Shown here piece by piece: positions 33,801 through 46,559 of a stretch of 64,000 nucleotides of DNA. Source of the stretch: Hypoxylon rubiginosum (Eukaryota; Ascomycota; Sordariomycetes; Xylariales; Hypoxylaceae); NCBI GenBank assembly GCA_902806565.1, contig CADCXA010000019.1:124001-188000 (forward strand), read 5' to 3'. The number at the start of each line of letters is the position of its first letter. Within the stretch, counting starts at the first letter, position 1. The notes below the pieces were generated by a model. The model had not been told where the DNA came from. It ran no database searches and worked only from the letters and a program-made list of their open reading frames with translations. Position numbers and translations under genes: made by a program.

Positions 33801-35140
33801 CTGCACCGCGAGGCGAATCTGATCATGGGAGACTAAATCAAGATCTAGAATACGGCCGCCTGAATTCGATTCCTTCGATCGGTGATCCAACTAATCCCCC
33901 AGAGGGGCCTCGAGGCCGCGGGCGTAATGCAGCTCGTACTCCGGCAAATCCGCCAGGACGACCGGATCCTAGGCCCACAAACACCGAGGTTCATCGACCT
34001 TCGTCACCAGAGAGACATCATCCGCCTACTGGCCCTGCATCGTCTAGGCAACGTCGTGGCCAAGGCGGGGCGCAGTATGGCCAGGGGAATGGCCCGGCCG
34101 CTTCCCCAACGACCGGTGGTCCGGTAGGAATACACCCAGAAAGATTGAGACAATTTAACCCAGGTAATGCCCCCGCACCGACTGGATCTCCGCAGCCGCC
34201 TTATCCAGCTCCTGCGCCGAGCCCGGTCTCCGTGCACCCTGATCGAATGGGTCATATTGCGCCGTTACCTTCCGGAGCTTCACATCAAGGCGGCCGTTCG
34301 GCTCTACCGCCCCTGCAAACACCTGATCGCCTCCCTGTGCCTGGAACGTCAGGCCATCGTCAGCCATCTGGAAATCATCCTATACCAGCTGGACCTGATG
34401 CTAACAGCATTATGTCCGCGCCCACAGGTCCATCGGCCGCTAATGACCGCGCCAGGACTGGGGGAAGAAGACAGCTGACGGGCATCAACACCATTTTGCA
34501 AGGACAAAGCCCTACTATGCGTTCGAGAGGCTCTCGTTCTAACCTCGCTGGTTCTGACGCTCAGGTGCTAACGGGTGCATCTCCCATTACGACACCTATC
34601 CAAGAGCGGCCAGATCCTAACATGCTACCAAACGATCGCACTATGAACGGGGGCGAACGCTCTGGACGAAACGATCATGAGCGAGGACGTAGAGATCACG
34701 GTAACGGCGATCGATCTCTACGTTCATCGCGGCGAAACAGCCGGGACCGCAGTCCGGATCGGGAGCAGAGGCAGAAGGATCATCGCGAGTTCCGGGATCG
34801 GAAGTCAAATACCGGGCCCCCTACTCACGGACGAGAAGGCGAGATGGAGCCGCCACGCCGACCTGGTCGAGATGCTTCAGGCGGTGGTCGCGAGACGCAG
34901 CCTGGTAGCGGCAGAGGAGATCTAATGGGTAACGGTCGGGATGGCCCTCGAGAGCCACGTCATCGTGGCGACGGAAGTGGAAGACATGAAGAGTATGGCC
35001 GTGGTCGAGGCGGAGGTGGAACGGGCAGCGGACCACGCGGAGGCGATGATCGCCGGGAGCTGCGAGGCGGTGAGGATCGAGGTCGTAAACGCCGAAGTGA
35101 TGAGTTCGGAGGACCCACCGAAAAGAGACAGAGACGCTAG
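27841..35140 (+). CDS. tho2: THO complex subunit 2 (Tho2/THOC2)
   Basis: Largest scaffold of the THO/TREX complex, coupling transcription to mRNP assembly and export. Exons 27841-32439, 32492-32595, 32647-35140 give 2398 aa. An N-terminal disordered ~100 residues is followed by the helical Tho2 core: SRLSVWQQRGRQEVIDHGI, GAIPEALFILGRFPWLPEAY, ALIPGIPRLMTDFGLDANLA, SDVWDRISPEFFVLFWTLQTGDL, FIEECLVPRILLSSGDADFC, MHSSRVPNFRLVDLYDRFFG and WMHIRNAITILKAGLEHFP. The C-terminal ~830 residues are basic and low-complexity: a DTR/ETR-rich stretch about residues 1655-1700, Pro-rich segments, and an RG/RD-rich end (RGRGGGGTGSGPRGG). Intron 1 follows QAFRSNT and intron 2 splits a Gly codon. Such a nucleic-acid-binding-type tail is typical of filamentous-fungal Tho2. 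Confidence 0.93.
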
Positions 35141-35870
35141 GACCGGGGTCAGAATGACCGTCCTCTATCTCAACATGTGAGAGTATCTCGATGAATTCGT
35201 TTCGTTCTTTTTTTTCGACCGTGTATTATGGGAACCAGCTTAGGGGGACAATGAGAGCGGAATACCCGAAACCCCCATAGAAGGATCGGAAGCAATCATG
35301 GATCATATTGTATGACAATCGTCTACATCAATGGCAAAAGCGAAGGGACACAAGGATCAAGTCAAATTCGACTACACTACTAAAACGACCGCATTGGCAC
35401 TAATTTTCTTAATTTTCTTTTTTTACGCCAAAGGGGAGGAAATACGTCTTTTTCCACGGCATGATCGATCGAAGGCTTTAAAAAAAGAAGTCAATCTACA
35501 AATTAATTCAGACTATTCTCTACCTTTTTACGGTTCTTTTGTTTCCACGGGCGTACAGAGAGAGATACCAAATCAATACCTTACACAATGTACAACAACA
35601 AAAACACGCAAATATGATACCCCTTTCCCCTAAGCAAAGACTTCTGTACCAACTTGACGACTTGGAGCGTCCCGCAAATAGCATTCGGCACGTGGCGTTG
35701 GCGTTGAAAGGACACAAAAAAAGAATTGTAGAACATAAGGAAACCAAAGGAAAAGGGACTTTTAGATATACCCGGATTTGCATGGGGGTACTTTACCCCC
35801 TAAACTATTTGCATAGGAGATACGTGGCAGCAGCGAGGGGACACAATGGTTGACAAATTCTCCAGAAGTC
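35141..35870. other. Intergenic 3' of THO2
   Basis: No supported gene; short open frames only. Ends at the flanking direct repeat of the inverted-repeat element. Confidence 0.5.
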
Positions 35871-35881
35871 CCTATTTTCTG

Positions 35882-36679
35882 AGTCTATAGATGGGATCAT
35901 ACTCCGCATCAAAGATCGGCTCAGAGCGCCGATATTGCCGATTGGCTAGCAAGCTCACCTCAGACTCCTCCCGGCAACAACAATTTTCCGGGTCCACAAA
36001 TTCCCAGCTATTTCAAAATTTTTCGTATCCAGGTATCGTTCCTTAATTTCTTCCTTTTTACCTCACTTTTTACCTTACCTTTTACCACACTTTTTACCAC
36101 ACTTTTTACCTGTAATAAATTATCGCGATTTGAATTATAGAGAAAGTATTGATTTAGAATTGATTTCGTAGTAAATAAAGACTAGATTTTGATGAAATTA
36201 TTGAATGCCAATTAATTCTTAATTGAATACCAATTGATTATTAATTGAATGCCAATTGATTATTAATTGAATGTCAATTGATAGCCAATTAAGTGCCAAT
36301 TGATTGCCAAATGATTACTAATTAAGTGCTTATCGATAAGCACTTAATCCTCAAATAGCGTGTTCCTTTGCAGCCAACTTTGCAATACTTATTTCAATTG
36401 AATTACGTATCGGACTAATGTGTAACTTGGCTTGGAATTTTTGTCTTTTTTTGCTTGATTTATTGATATATTAAATATTAAATGTAATTAACTTATTTGA
36501 ATTGAAATTTGAGTTAAAATTTGAAGCTGCCGATTGTAATACTTAAAGAATTTTTGAAGTTATTTAGCCAATCAGAATGCCCGGTTGACCTGCGGAGTCT
36601 GAGGTGAGCTATTGGCCAATCGGCGAAAAATTTGGTATGAGCCGATCTTTGCTGCGGAGTATGATCCCATCAACCTCCT
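35882..36679. mobile_element. Non-autonomous DNA transposon / MITE-like element with long TIRs
   Basis: Terminal inverted repeats of about 87 bp: left 35890-35977, right 36585-36671. The first 33 positions differ by one base (GATGGGATCATACTCCGC... at both ends); later blocks (GCCGATTGGC, AGCTCACCTCAGACTCC) are also shared with small gaps. An 11-bp direct repeat CCTATTTTCTG flanks it at 35871-35881 and 36680-36690, leaving exactly 8 diverged bases between it and each TIR. The interior is AT-rich with no ORF. It contains tandem CACTTTTTAC-like units (36060-36115) and imperfect TTGATTATTAATTGAATG-type units (36190-36330). Long TIRs plus an ~11-bp duplication resemble Mutator-like non-autonomous elements; the superfamily is inference. 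Confidence 0.75.
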
Positions 36680-36690
36680 CCTATTTTCTG

Positions 36691-37225
36691 GTAGACGTAT
36701 CTATCTACGTATGGCATGACACGTATTTACCTTTCGTTCCTAGGTGGGTGGATATGACTCTAGGTCTACACGCTTAAAATGAATTAGCACGGCGGTCAAG
36801 GTTGTATACCACGGGCCGTCCAAAAAGGCACCAGGTATACATGCTAGCGATTGCAATGAAAACAGCATTTACAAATATAGCGAAGTTCCACGTAGTAATT
36901 CATCGTGCAAACACTAAAAACACATAGGTATCTATCTAATCTCTAATGCCTCTCTTTCAGCTTTCATGCTTGATTCCCCCCTTAAACAAAGCAAGCACAG
37001 CTGCAATCCGGATCATAGCCAACCAAATGGTGCTTCAACGTGTAATGATCCAGCCAGTAGAAATAAGCAACAAAAAGCACATCATCCAGTGTCATCTGGT
37101 CGATACGGCCAGTTTAGAACGCCTTGCGTAAAACCCCTTTCAAAAAGAATTCCGGAACGCCGAGTCGCAATGGATAACTCCCCTAAAATATGCAATGAAA
37201 ATACAAGTATTATGCATAGTGGTTA
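36691..37225. other. Intergenic, no gene seen
   Basis: 3' flank of the TMEM184-like gene. Short ORFs only. Confidence 0.5.
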
Positions 37226-38982
37226 TCATACCGCACCGCCCTGCGGGTTTCGGTCGCCCCATAGCGCGTTTCCAACGCGAACTTGTGTTGAATTCCTTTG
37301 GCCGGGTCGGGCCCCGACTTGCGGTTCACTCCAGCCTGCCGTGTTTCCACTTTGGGTGCTGTGTACTACACGGGGATCATATTCGTAACGGGCGTTAGCA
37401 GCTCCTAGATCACCTCTGGCATCATCGTATGGTGTATAGGCTGCTGGCGGACTAGGATCGTACTGGTATTGCGGCTGTCTCGGGTCGAAGTATGGACTAG
37501 GCTGGCGTCTCGGTGGACTGGCTGGGTTCGGCTGCGCGTTCGTAATCAATCCCGCACTCTCCTCGGCAACTGGGTCACCGGTCGGCGTAGGAAGTCCGAA
37601 GGTGCTGCGACGGAACTCGGTAGCGATCGGTAGGTGGTCTGTACTCTTCCCGGAGGGATGATTTGCACCATACGGCTTCATAGGATAGCTGGTGTCCACG
37701 TCATCAGGCTTGGCTTGGTAGCTAGGATCTGAATGGCGGTGCTTAACCCCGACAAATAACCATCGCATACCACGACCGAAGGCTTTGATGACATCCCACA
37801 GGTTGAGAGCATCTCCAAAAGCTTTCAGGCCCATGAAACCGCCCATCTTGGGTCCGTGCTCATTCTCGCGAGGGGGAACTCCCATCGAGGGATCGGGAAC
37901 GGGATAGAAGCTCGTCTTCGCATTTTCGACATACGGAGCATAGGGAAATGCCCAAAGATGAAGTATGGCAAAGAGCGCCATCTCAACGCAAAGCATCAAA
38001 CTAGGTACGCCGACTTTCAAGTCAGGATATGCAAGTACGGCGGTCGGGCTCACGATGTGAAGGGTCGATGTGCCGAGAGATATGGCAATCGTCTGCCAAA
38101 AGGATAGGAAAATGACGAGCTTGATAGCAAGCACCTTAAGGAACGGATTATGCTCCGCAAGTGGCTCGCGTAGCTGCACGTAGAACTGGATGAGACAGTA
38201 CATGGCGATAGTTACTGCTATACACTCGATCGCAATGACCTATGACAACGTAAGCAGCTTTCCCTCAATGTTTTATTTCATAAGACCTACCCAGATGTGA
38301 GCGAATATGGGGCTGTTAGAGCTCTCGCAATACCGCTCAAAATACTGCGTCACGACAGCCGTAATGGTCATGGCGACTCTGATGAAGCAGTAATGATAGA
38401 TGCCGATCCAGACGATATTGAACCAGGTCAGACCGCTCTGGGGTGTCCTCCAAGGCCCTCTCTCACCGCCACAGCACTTGGCAAACCAGTTTACCGGCCA
38501 TACCCATGGTTTTACAGGGCGCATATTTCGGAAGAATTCCTTCTGTTCGTGCAAGTCGGGCGCGACGTAGTGGCACATGAGGGCGAAGAAGGAGGCAATG
38601 GCGAAAGCCTCATAGCAGTCGCTGAGAACCTGGAAGTAGACGGCATGCCAGTAGTACCATATACATAGGAAAGCCGACGTGGCATATATCGGGACCATGA
38701 ACAGGATACGAATGATACTATAGGAAGTCAGCGAGTCGGTACGGTATTTGATATAAATGTAGACATAGGCAAAGGGACATACTGTCTCTGTTCACGAGGC
38801 TTGGTATAGTTCACGGCATGGCGCCACATTAAATAGAAGCTTGCGATGTAGGCGACGACGGTAGCGGCGCCGGCGATGATGAGGGCGAGCTGATGGAAGG
38901 TCAAGGGTCCCGCGATCTTTTCCTCCGACCCAACTATTGCATACTCGTCAGCACGATATCTTGGCGCCACGGTGCTAGGCAT
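37226..38982 (-). CDS. DUF300/TMEM184 (Ost-alpha-like) multipass membrane protein
   Basis: Exons (minus) 38982-38783, 38717-38291, 38239-37226 give 546 aa. About seven TM helices in the first ~330 residues: LTFHQLALIIAGAATVVAYI, then EQRHIIRILFMVPIYATSAF (conserved family motif, split by intron 1), YEAFAIASFFALMCHYVAP, TWFNIVWIGIYHYCFIRVAM, AIECIAVTIAMYCLIQFY, LKVLAIKLVIFLSFWQTIAI and VPSLMLCVEMALFAILHLWA. A Cys-containing loop PVNWFAKCCGGERGPWRTP follows the conserved KPW region. The C-terminal ~200 residues are polar, Pro-rich and presumably cytosolic. The family is related to solute transporter subunit alpha; in fungi its members are often placed at the vacuole or plasma membrane, but the substrate is unknown. 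Confidence 0.88.
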
Positions 38983-41900
38983 GCAGGAACGAGAGATGAT
39001 AAGAAGCTTGTCTCAGTACGTACTCCTCATGTCCTCCAGCGTGGAATTACATGTTAAATTCATGGCGGTGGTGTTGGACTAAGATCATTCGTAAAGCGCG
39101 GCGGTCGGGAAGAAGGCCCTGGCTGGCTTGTGTTCACTCTTTCGGCACTCTCTCGTCCTCCGCCAGTATCAGATATATTCTTAGAGGCGAAAACTACGTG
39201 TCACGAATGTTATATTCGGAGGGGTCGTTGGGTGTTTTGCAGAGGGTCCTATCGAGAGTCCTATCGATGTCATAAAAAGGATTCGGTGGCTGTGCTTGTG
39301 CCCAATGATGCGACGAAACCGGAAACAGGAGTAGATAGGGATGGGTGTCGGATTTCTTTTTTTTTTTGCTGAACTGTCGCGACCGACCGGCGGGATCGAT
39401 GTTCTTGGCCTCGAGTAAGGGAGTGAATATTGGGTATCGTAAAAAGTCGTGTTGATGAAGAGTGAAAGCCGGAAGAATTGGTGGGTTAGGCAAGGAGAGA
39501 CGAAAGGGCGATGGATGGAACAAAGAGAAGTGATGCTCAGCCCCGTTGCACGTTACAACTTACAGTTCTACCTTCTGCGCGTGAAGGTTTTGAAATTACA
39601 GGGCGGGACAGGCCCTGCCAAGTACCGTAGTACTACGGTAACCAAAAAACCAAGGGGCCTGCAACCTCTAACACATGCAAGGCTTGGCTCTTGGCCAAGG
39701 GGATGCTATGCATATCAGCTACGTGTTATGTACATTATACGTGCATATGCATGCACATATCGCATAGCGGGGTCGAAGGCGCCATTCATTACTGGCCAAC
39801 GATGCCAACGATGCACGGCATTACGGCAGTGGCAGTTTCCCTATGGCGCTAAATCTGACTGGATCTTCCGCTAAGCCACTAGTGCTACGTAAGTCAAGTA
39901 CAACTTATTCAACATCACCACCAGCCATGCAGCCCATAACGACACTTTAAAAGCCACAACCTTAGGCCTCAGAATATCGAACAATAAGGGAAAACAGCGG
40001 TGCAGTCTATACGCACCTCTACGACTATCGTGTGCCACGAAAGACAAGAGATGAAGGGCCAAATAAGACCAGTGTTGCATTTATGCTACCAAGTGGTGAT
40101 ACCAAGTGGTGAAGTGTCTCAAACCAATCCCTCCATTCAGACCAGAGTACTGAAAGCAGGCTTCGGGTAATGACATGATAGATGTTTCGCTATACATTAG
40201 ATAGCGTACCAATGTCCGTTTTCTACCTCTTTTGAGGGTAATTGCCACCTGTATGACTCGCATGATTGAAGTATAATTTATGAGCTACTCGGGATAGGCC
40301 CCCTATGTTGATTATATCGCGATGGACCAAAAGGGGCAGCAACAACGACTTGGTTGCGCGAGGAACTATCAACATAAATGCAAAGAGCTACGGATACATA
40401 TGCATAGCCACTAGGTCCCTTGTCCTTCTGATCTAGCACCTCTATCTGGCTGAGAGCCGAAGGCTCGAACCCTGATAGGTTGATCATGCAGTTGGACTTA
40501 ACATGGGTAGCACATGAGTAGGCTGTAAAGAAGTATGTATAACGAGCCACCGCCACAGGCTAAGATAATAATAACTTTTCCTAAGAATCTTGTCTGGATC
40601 AGAAAGAGACCATACAATCGTAAAGCAGTGTAAGGAGTTTAAAGTGTGCATGTCGATTGGATTCCTCCTATTTCAAATACCTGAGAAATATTAATGAGTA
40701 TTCCCGTGGAGATCCATGTTCATATGAGCTACTTCCTGCAGGAAACAGCTACAGTATAAGGAACTGATACAACTGCTCTAACCGACTAAGAACTTTTCAG
40801 TCCGTCAAAATTTTACTTTATGTCATATTGATGGTTCTCAACAAGTATGGCCATCTCATTCTGCATGGCGAATGTCGGCAGGTATCGTATAGAGCTCGAA
40901 GTTGGTATAGAAAAAGAATTCAAGAGGGATGGATCATTGAACATATTCGTTCGTCTACCGTTGCAAGCAATGAGTAGACCATAGGTACATCACATCTCAG
41001 CCGCGGACGTCAATCCGCCCGTCCAAGCCCTTACTCGTAAAGAGTCGAGGAGCTTGTCTACCTCGAACTCATTAATAATCACAAGAAATGTCTCACAAGC
41101 AAGGTTTTCTTAGGAGCTGATTTTCCATGTGCTTGTTACATACTAGCAGTACCTAGACTACCGGGTATGTTAGCATCGTATCCGTATAGGAGAACTTGGT
41201 TAAAATGTTACAGAAGCGTAAACATATCTGTACTGAAAATTCTTGAAGTTTATTCGTTTGGGGTTTGTCAATGGTCCAAGGGGATGGAAGAATCAAAGAC
41301 TACCTAAATGAGGGAGTGGTTTGCCGAATAGAGGTGTGTCTACCTAGGTAGGTAGGTAGGGTTCATTACGCTCGGGATGGCCTTCGAGGTAGATATAAGA
41401 CAGTAATTACTACTATGATATAGCTTCACACAGAGTTATAACATACGTCCCCCCCCCCCCCCCCCCCCCCCCGGAAGCTTGCTAGGGATTCCGGCCTACC
41501 TTTTACGATGTCATGGCTCTAGTAATATCGAGTGAAGGGGTAGGCATGTTAGCTCGGATAGAAGCTAAGATAAGAGCATAGGGAGTATCTAGTATGCATA
41601 TCGGGAACCCTTAGCAATTAGGATGAAGGGCTCCTTACAAAACAATGTTGTTATAGTAGTTTCGTTCGCATCATCACATACGCACCGCCTGGGTCGGTCG
41701 TCCGCTCTTCAGCTAGAACAACGCCAGAGTAAGCATACATAGTTCTGTAATAGCCTGAATGAGGTAACTTTAGCCTTTTGGCCTTTGACCTCTTAGACGG
41801 AGTGGGCTGGATAGGGGGTGCCGGGTCCAGGGAGCAAAGGGCTTCAGTGCTTGTATATATAGGTAGCTGTTTACGGTCGAGTTCATATCCCCTTGCGCAA

Positions 41901-44538
41901 CATCGTAATCACTTTTACGCCCTTTGGTCTCGCTTCGTGACACATACAGCCCATACTCGAGTTGGCGAAACGGCTCAGCCTTTTGCCTCCACTGTCGTTG
42001 AATGGGCAGTTAGAGTTGCTCACGTACGGACGGATGAGGGAAACTACCAATATCTGATGCGCTTTAACTTATCCTCATCTATCGATCAATGCGCATGAAA
42101 AATCACAGTAAGGGGCTCGAGTGACAGTTGCTTAATGTGGGATCTGGACCACGTATATGGGAGAACTGCCATGTCATTATATATATACCTGACACAACAT
42201 TGTGTATAACTTATAAAACTATCTAGGTAGATAAACACGAATATCTAGATGCCAATGAAAGCATTGTCTTCATATTCTTAAACTTCGTGTGGTATTCGCC
42301 TATACCGTTTGATATAGCTAGTGGCCAAAAGCAAGAGAAAAGGGAGAGAAAAGCTATATATGCGGAACGTTTTACCATAACATTGAATGCGCAGCGAATT
42401 GAGAAAAGACACAATGGCGGTAAAGCTATGCGCCCCTTGAAGTGTCATCGTCTCATACGTATGAGCCCACTGCACTGCGAAGCTAAGCGACTGAAGAACA
42501 CGGCACTCGAAAGGATCGACCCGGCAGTGCCGAGCTCTCCCATAGAATCTGGGGATTACGTACTCCAAGGATTTGACAGGTTGTCTTATATAGATGACCG
42601 GACTTTCGAGACCGGAAGAGAGTGGTGCGTGGGAGGTTGTCCCGACGGGATATAAAATATGGAGCCAAAAGAACAACACATCAATATCAATATGCACCCA
42701 CCTATTGCCGAACTCTCCCGCTCACCGGGGCCCGAGGCCGCGAAAAATCGTCCCCTGATGACCGCGTCAAACGCCGATTCGAGGTTAGCAGTTACCTACC
42801 AGTCCTACCTAGGTAGTCAGTAATAAATTAAGTATGATTCACCGATTCGAAAGTCTAGAAGTTTAAGAAAGAAAACTTGAAAGGGGCCGGCCCGCTTCCC
42901 AATTTCCGAACGCCTGCCCGCCACGTGGTTGCCGAGTCACGACCATCGCATAGCACACGTTTGTCTCTGCAAGAAACAAATGTTCCTAGTATACACATTC
43001 CGGCTAAGTCTATCCAGCCGTCCACGAGGCTCGGGAACGTGTTTGGAACTTGTTCCTTGCACTAGGCTGCTTACAATGCTGTGCGCTGCGAGAAAGAAAA
43101 AAAAAACTGTTGGAGGAATGTTAATTTTGGGATGGGATGGGATGGGATGGGCTGAGCTAAGCTCGGGTGACGGACTCTAACGCCGTCGCCTAGCTAAAAG
43201 CCGTCCGGTTCCTGAGCTAATGTTGGTAGTCAGGGGAAATATGCGAAAATGAAACCCGTTTAGGACAGTAATCTTCAGGAACTGAGCTTGTCTCGAATTA
43301 TTAATCTCGATCTGCATATTGTGGCTGCACTAAAAAAAAAAAAAAAAGATGCTAATGTCAAAAACATAGTGTGTACTATTATGAACGCACAGTACACGAG
43401 TAAGAAGAACATGTCGGGTAGTACAAATGTGCCATAGATGCGAAGGCTTCGAAGCCGTCATCTTATACTAGTTAGAAGCTTTTGTTCGGGACTCGAAGAA
43501 AACGCTCGGAAGGGGTTTGAATATGTGAATAAGGCCGTGGCCGTTTCTTCATACTGTCAAGCAACCCAGTCTGCCAGTGTCTGACCTGTGACAGTGTCCG
43601 GTTTATGAGTCGGGAGGATGGTGTAATGATGTAATAGGCTTATGACTGAGTGTAAATCCTCATTTTGGATTGTACGCAAGACGCGCTAACATTACTAGAC
43701 TGCTAGACAGCTGGGCAATGAAGAATCACAAGTCAAGCCCCTGGGTTAGTGCCATTTTGACGATTTATGAATGCTAGTGTACGGATACGCCCTGGCCCGT
43801 CTGCCCGTGAATGTGAACATCCGTATTTCTTAAAATTACTATGCTGAGAAAATTTCCCATGTTTATTATCACTCAGCTCCCAATCAGGTAGTGGTGCCTG
43901 ACGATTATGATCGACAGAGCGCTGGGCGCTTATCATGTCGATAAAAAGAATAAGCACGGATGTACTGGATGTCGGGCTACACCTGTTTTTATTCAATTCC
44001 TAATATGCCTATGTTAGTTAGCTACCAACTCTCACGTAGCCTTGAACCATCCAATCGATATTGCCGTCGGATCTGCCTATTGATCCTGCCTTATTCCTGT
44101 ATGTACGAGCAATGTTCTGCCGATGTGTATTGCTCCCCTGTTGCCAATGTTGTGCCCGTGACTACCGTCTTATCTACTTCCATCATCAGGTCGAGAGAGA
44201 TCCAAGAACTCCATCTAGACATGCCTTTTCGTACATGCCCATCTAAAGACCCATCCTGCCATAAAATAAAACCCTCCCCTTGCGGTGGATATTCATATAC
44301 CGAGCCAGATAATAAAATCCGAGTGAAGAATCGAATGCAGCATCGTTCGATTACGATGACATTTGTGTGTGTGCGGTAAAAGCTGTGGCCTCGTCCTAGT
44401 ATTTCGATTCTCCTGAAAACGCCGACCTGGTATCTCAAAAATGCAATGCAATGAAACAAACAGTGAGCCCGTCCGAGAAATTTTCGTTTGCGTCATTAAC
44501 CGTTCTTAATACGGCTTCCCATCCTTCAAAAATAAAAA
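38983..44538. other. Gene-poor 5.5-kb interval
   Basis: No ORF with convincing protein character on either strand; the longest are ~140 codons with overlapping antisense frames. Features seen: a TACCTAGGTAGGTAGGTAGG run (about 41341-41360), a C homopolymer of 24 nt (41449-41472), GGGAT tandem units (about 43131-43152), and an A run (43332-43347). The first ~500 nt are the TMEM184-like gene promoter. Confidence 0.5.
41449..41472 (+). repeat. 24-nt poly(C) tract
   Basis: Uninterrupted run of 24 cytosines followed by GGAAGC. Its length is likely to vary between isolates and in assemblies. Confidence 0.9.
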
Positions 44539-45903
44539 TCAATGCCCTCCGTCTCCTTCAGGATCGGTTGGGTCTGGATTCGTTGTTCGAAGTACTTTTC
44601 GTGAATAGTCGCGGTTATCTTGGAGAGTATTGATACTCTCGTGGCTCTTGTTGTCAAAGCGACTATAAATATTGGTGGTGTAAGGGTCCATTCGGGGATC
44701 ATGAGGCATGAATCGACTGTTTCTTCGCCCCGTTGACGTATTGTCTCCATCCCATACTGATGCCATTGCTGTTGTTGGGGTGCTCATCATACCCGCTGAA
44801 CTTCCACGATGGCTTCCAGACGTGTCCTCGATAATATCGCCCTGTCCTTGTCTCCTACGACGACGGAAGAAGAACAAAACACCGGCGGCGATGGCAATGG
44901 CCACAGCACCCAATACGCCGATTGCGACACCTACTGCTTGTCCAGTTGAAAGCCCTTGATGACTGGCAGTCATCCCAGTCGAGTTGGCGTCCGACGAGGC
45001 ACTAGTCTCAACGCCACTGGTAACTGTAGGGATAACAGTAACCGTCTGAAGGCTAACGGTGCCACCTGCTGTGACGGTATGAACGGATACACTAGGACTC
45101 GTCGTCGATGTAGAGGTATGCCTGGTTGTGGTTGTCGTCTTATCGGCAGTGTCCTAATACGAATGAATGAGCATACCATTACTCTAGCTATAACGGCTTG
45201 ACGAAAAGAGAGACACGAAGGGAAATCTGGAATTAGTAGCGCATACAGGAACCGACGTAGATGTGGTCGTAGGTACTGTTGGAGTAACAGTAACCGTGTT
45301 TTGTACAGTCCTTGTAATAGGGTCCTGATGGCGGACTAGTTAAACGAGAAGTCCTCCGGTCGTAGTAATGCTATGCAAACACGCAGCAAAGAAAGAGAAC
45401 CCAGACGACATGATTCGAAGAGGCACTGATTCCTTGAATAAAACAAAAACCGGGACACTTACGGGAGATGAAATCTTAGTCGAGGTACTGGCACCCGATG
45501 TGCCCACGGGCTCCTTATCCAGAGCTATGTATCCCCATAGCCCATCACCTCCGCATGTATCGGACGGAAAGCCGTGACATGATATATCGCATTCGTCTGT
45601 GTCTACCTGAGTTGTCTTGTCTGGTACGTAATTACTGCACCAACATGAATCGTCTTGAAGAATGGAGAATGCGTAGTCGCTTAGGCAGAAATCGTGGCAA
45701 AGTCCATCGGACTGGTATATACTCGAATCTTGACAGAAGTTAGCGTGCAACATGAGAATTTGGCTATCAAGATACTTACTCCCATTCGTTGAAGCTGTAT
45801 TGATGTTTGCGCAGTAAGCCATGTCAAGCGATTGGGCAAGCTTGATATTGCTCGTGAAGAGAAATATGGCCACTAGGGCCACTATTCCGTTGGTGAATGC
45901 CAT
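44539..45903 (-). CDS. WSC-domain single-pass membrane protein (cell-wall sensor-like)
   Basis: Exons (minus) 45903-45780, 45728-45463, 45324-45247, 45153-44539 give 360 aa. Order: signal peptide (about residues 1-25, MAFTNGIVALVAIFLFTS...); WSC-type Cys-rich domain (MAYCANINTAS...SIYQSDGLCHDFC, YAFSILQDDSCWCSNYVP, DECDISCHGFPSDTCGG, about 30-115); Ser/Thr-rich stalk; TM helix (AVGVAIGVLGAVAIAIAAGV) followed by FFFRRRRRQG stop-transfer; cytosolic tail of ~110 residues. This is the layout of Wsc/Slg1-type cell-wall stress sensors or related surface proteins. Introns separate the WSC domain from the stalk (SSP/DPITRT, SVP/DTADKT). The ATG at 45903 is preceded by a predicted 5'-UTR intron. Confidence 0.85.
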
Positions 45904-45937
45904 GATTAGGGGATTAGAGGGAATCTCGAGAGCAGAT

Positions 45938-46069
45938 CTAAAAGAGATCAATTGTTAGCACCCCAACGTTACAACGTTAGATAGCAACTGCGGAGAGTAG
46001 GGCCAGAATAGTGATGATGCCCAACCAAACTGGTTGAAAAACGAAAAGCAAGAGAAGTAAGCAACTTAC
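45938..46069 (-). other. Predicted 5'-UTR intron of the WSC-domain gene
   Basis: On the minus strand a GTAAGT donor begins at 46069. A GTGCTAAC branch-like site lies near 45957 and a CTTTTAG acceptor ends at 45938, 35 nt upstream of the chosen ATG at 45903. Length 132 nt. Confidence 0.55.
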
Positions 46070-46524
46070 CAAGATTTAGCGAACGTATGTGGTTTGAATA
46101 CCAGTCAAACGATCTGAGAAAATTACTGCATGAATGTCATAGGCAACCGAGGATATTGCTCCCAAATTAGGCCATGACAATCCAAACAGGTCTCGACTGA
46201 GGTGTGTGTGGTGTTATCCGGAGGGCTACCGGTTTGTAGGAGGTCTGCAACGAACTGCAAACGAGACCGATGAATTGCAATGCCTTCACAGAAGAGAGGC
46301 AGAGGAAGGCACGGTTCACGATGCAGTGCGGCGAGCCAAGTCTGGAAAAAGAGAGAAAAAAAAATACGAATAAACGGACGAGGAAGAGAGAGGGAAAGAC
46401 AGGCCTTAAAGGTGGTGTGGTGTAGGTGGCAGGCTAGCAGGGTACCAAGCAAGGCAGGAGAGCAGGGATTATGGGTGGAGGAAGCGGATTGGATGTCGGG
46501 AAAGCTGGATGTGTGTGAGCAGTT

Positions 46525-46559
46525 GGGGGGCCTGGGGGGGCCTGGGGGGGCCTGGGGGG
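46525..46559 (+). repeat. CCTGGGGGGG tandem tract, G-quadruplex potential
   Basis: Four G-runs of six or seven residues separated by CCT, giving a canonical four-run G-quadruplex pattern on the plus strand. It lies about 0.65 kb upstream of the WSC-domain gene ATG. Confidence 0.8.

Noticed and set aside
32702..35140. Separate Arg/Pro-rich gene downstream of THO2
   Set aside because: The frame connects to THO2 through two canonical introns (32440-32491 and 32596-32646). The start codon is internal.
40440..40520. tRNA gene suggested by a GGTTCGAGCC-like box B on the minus strand
   Set aside because: The T-stem does not pair and no box A or acceptor stem is found at suitable spacing.
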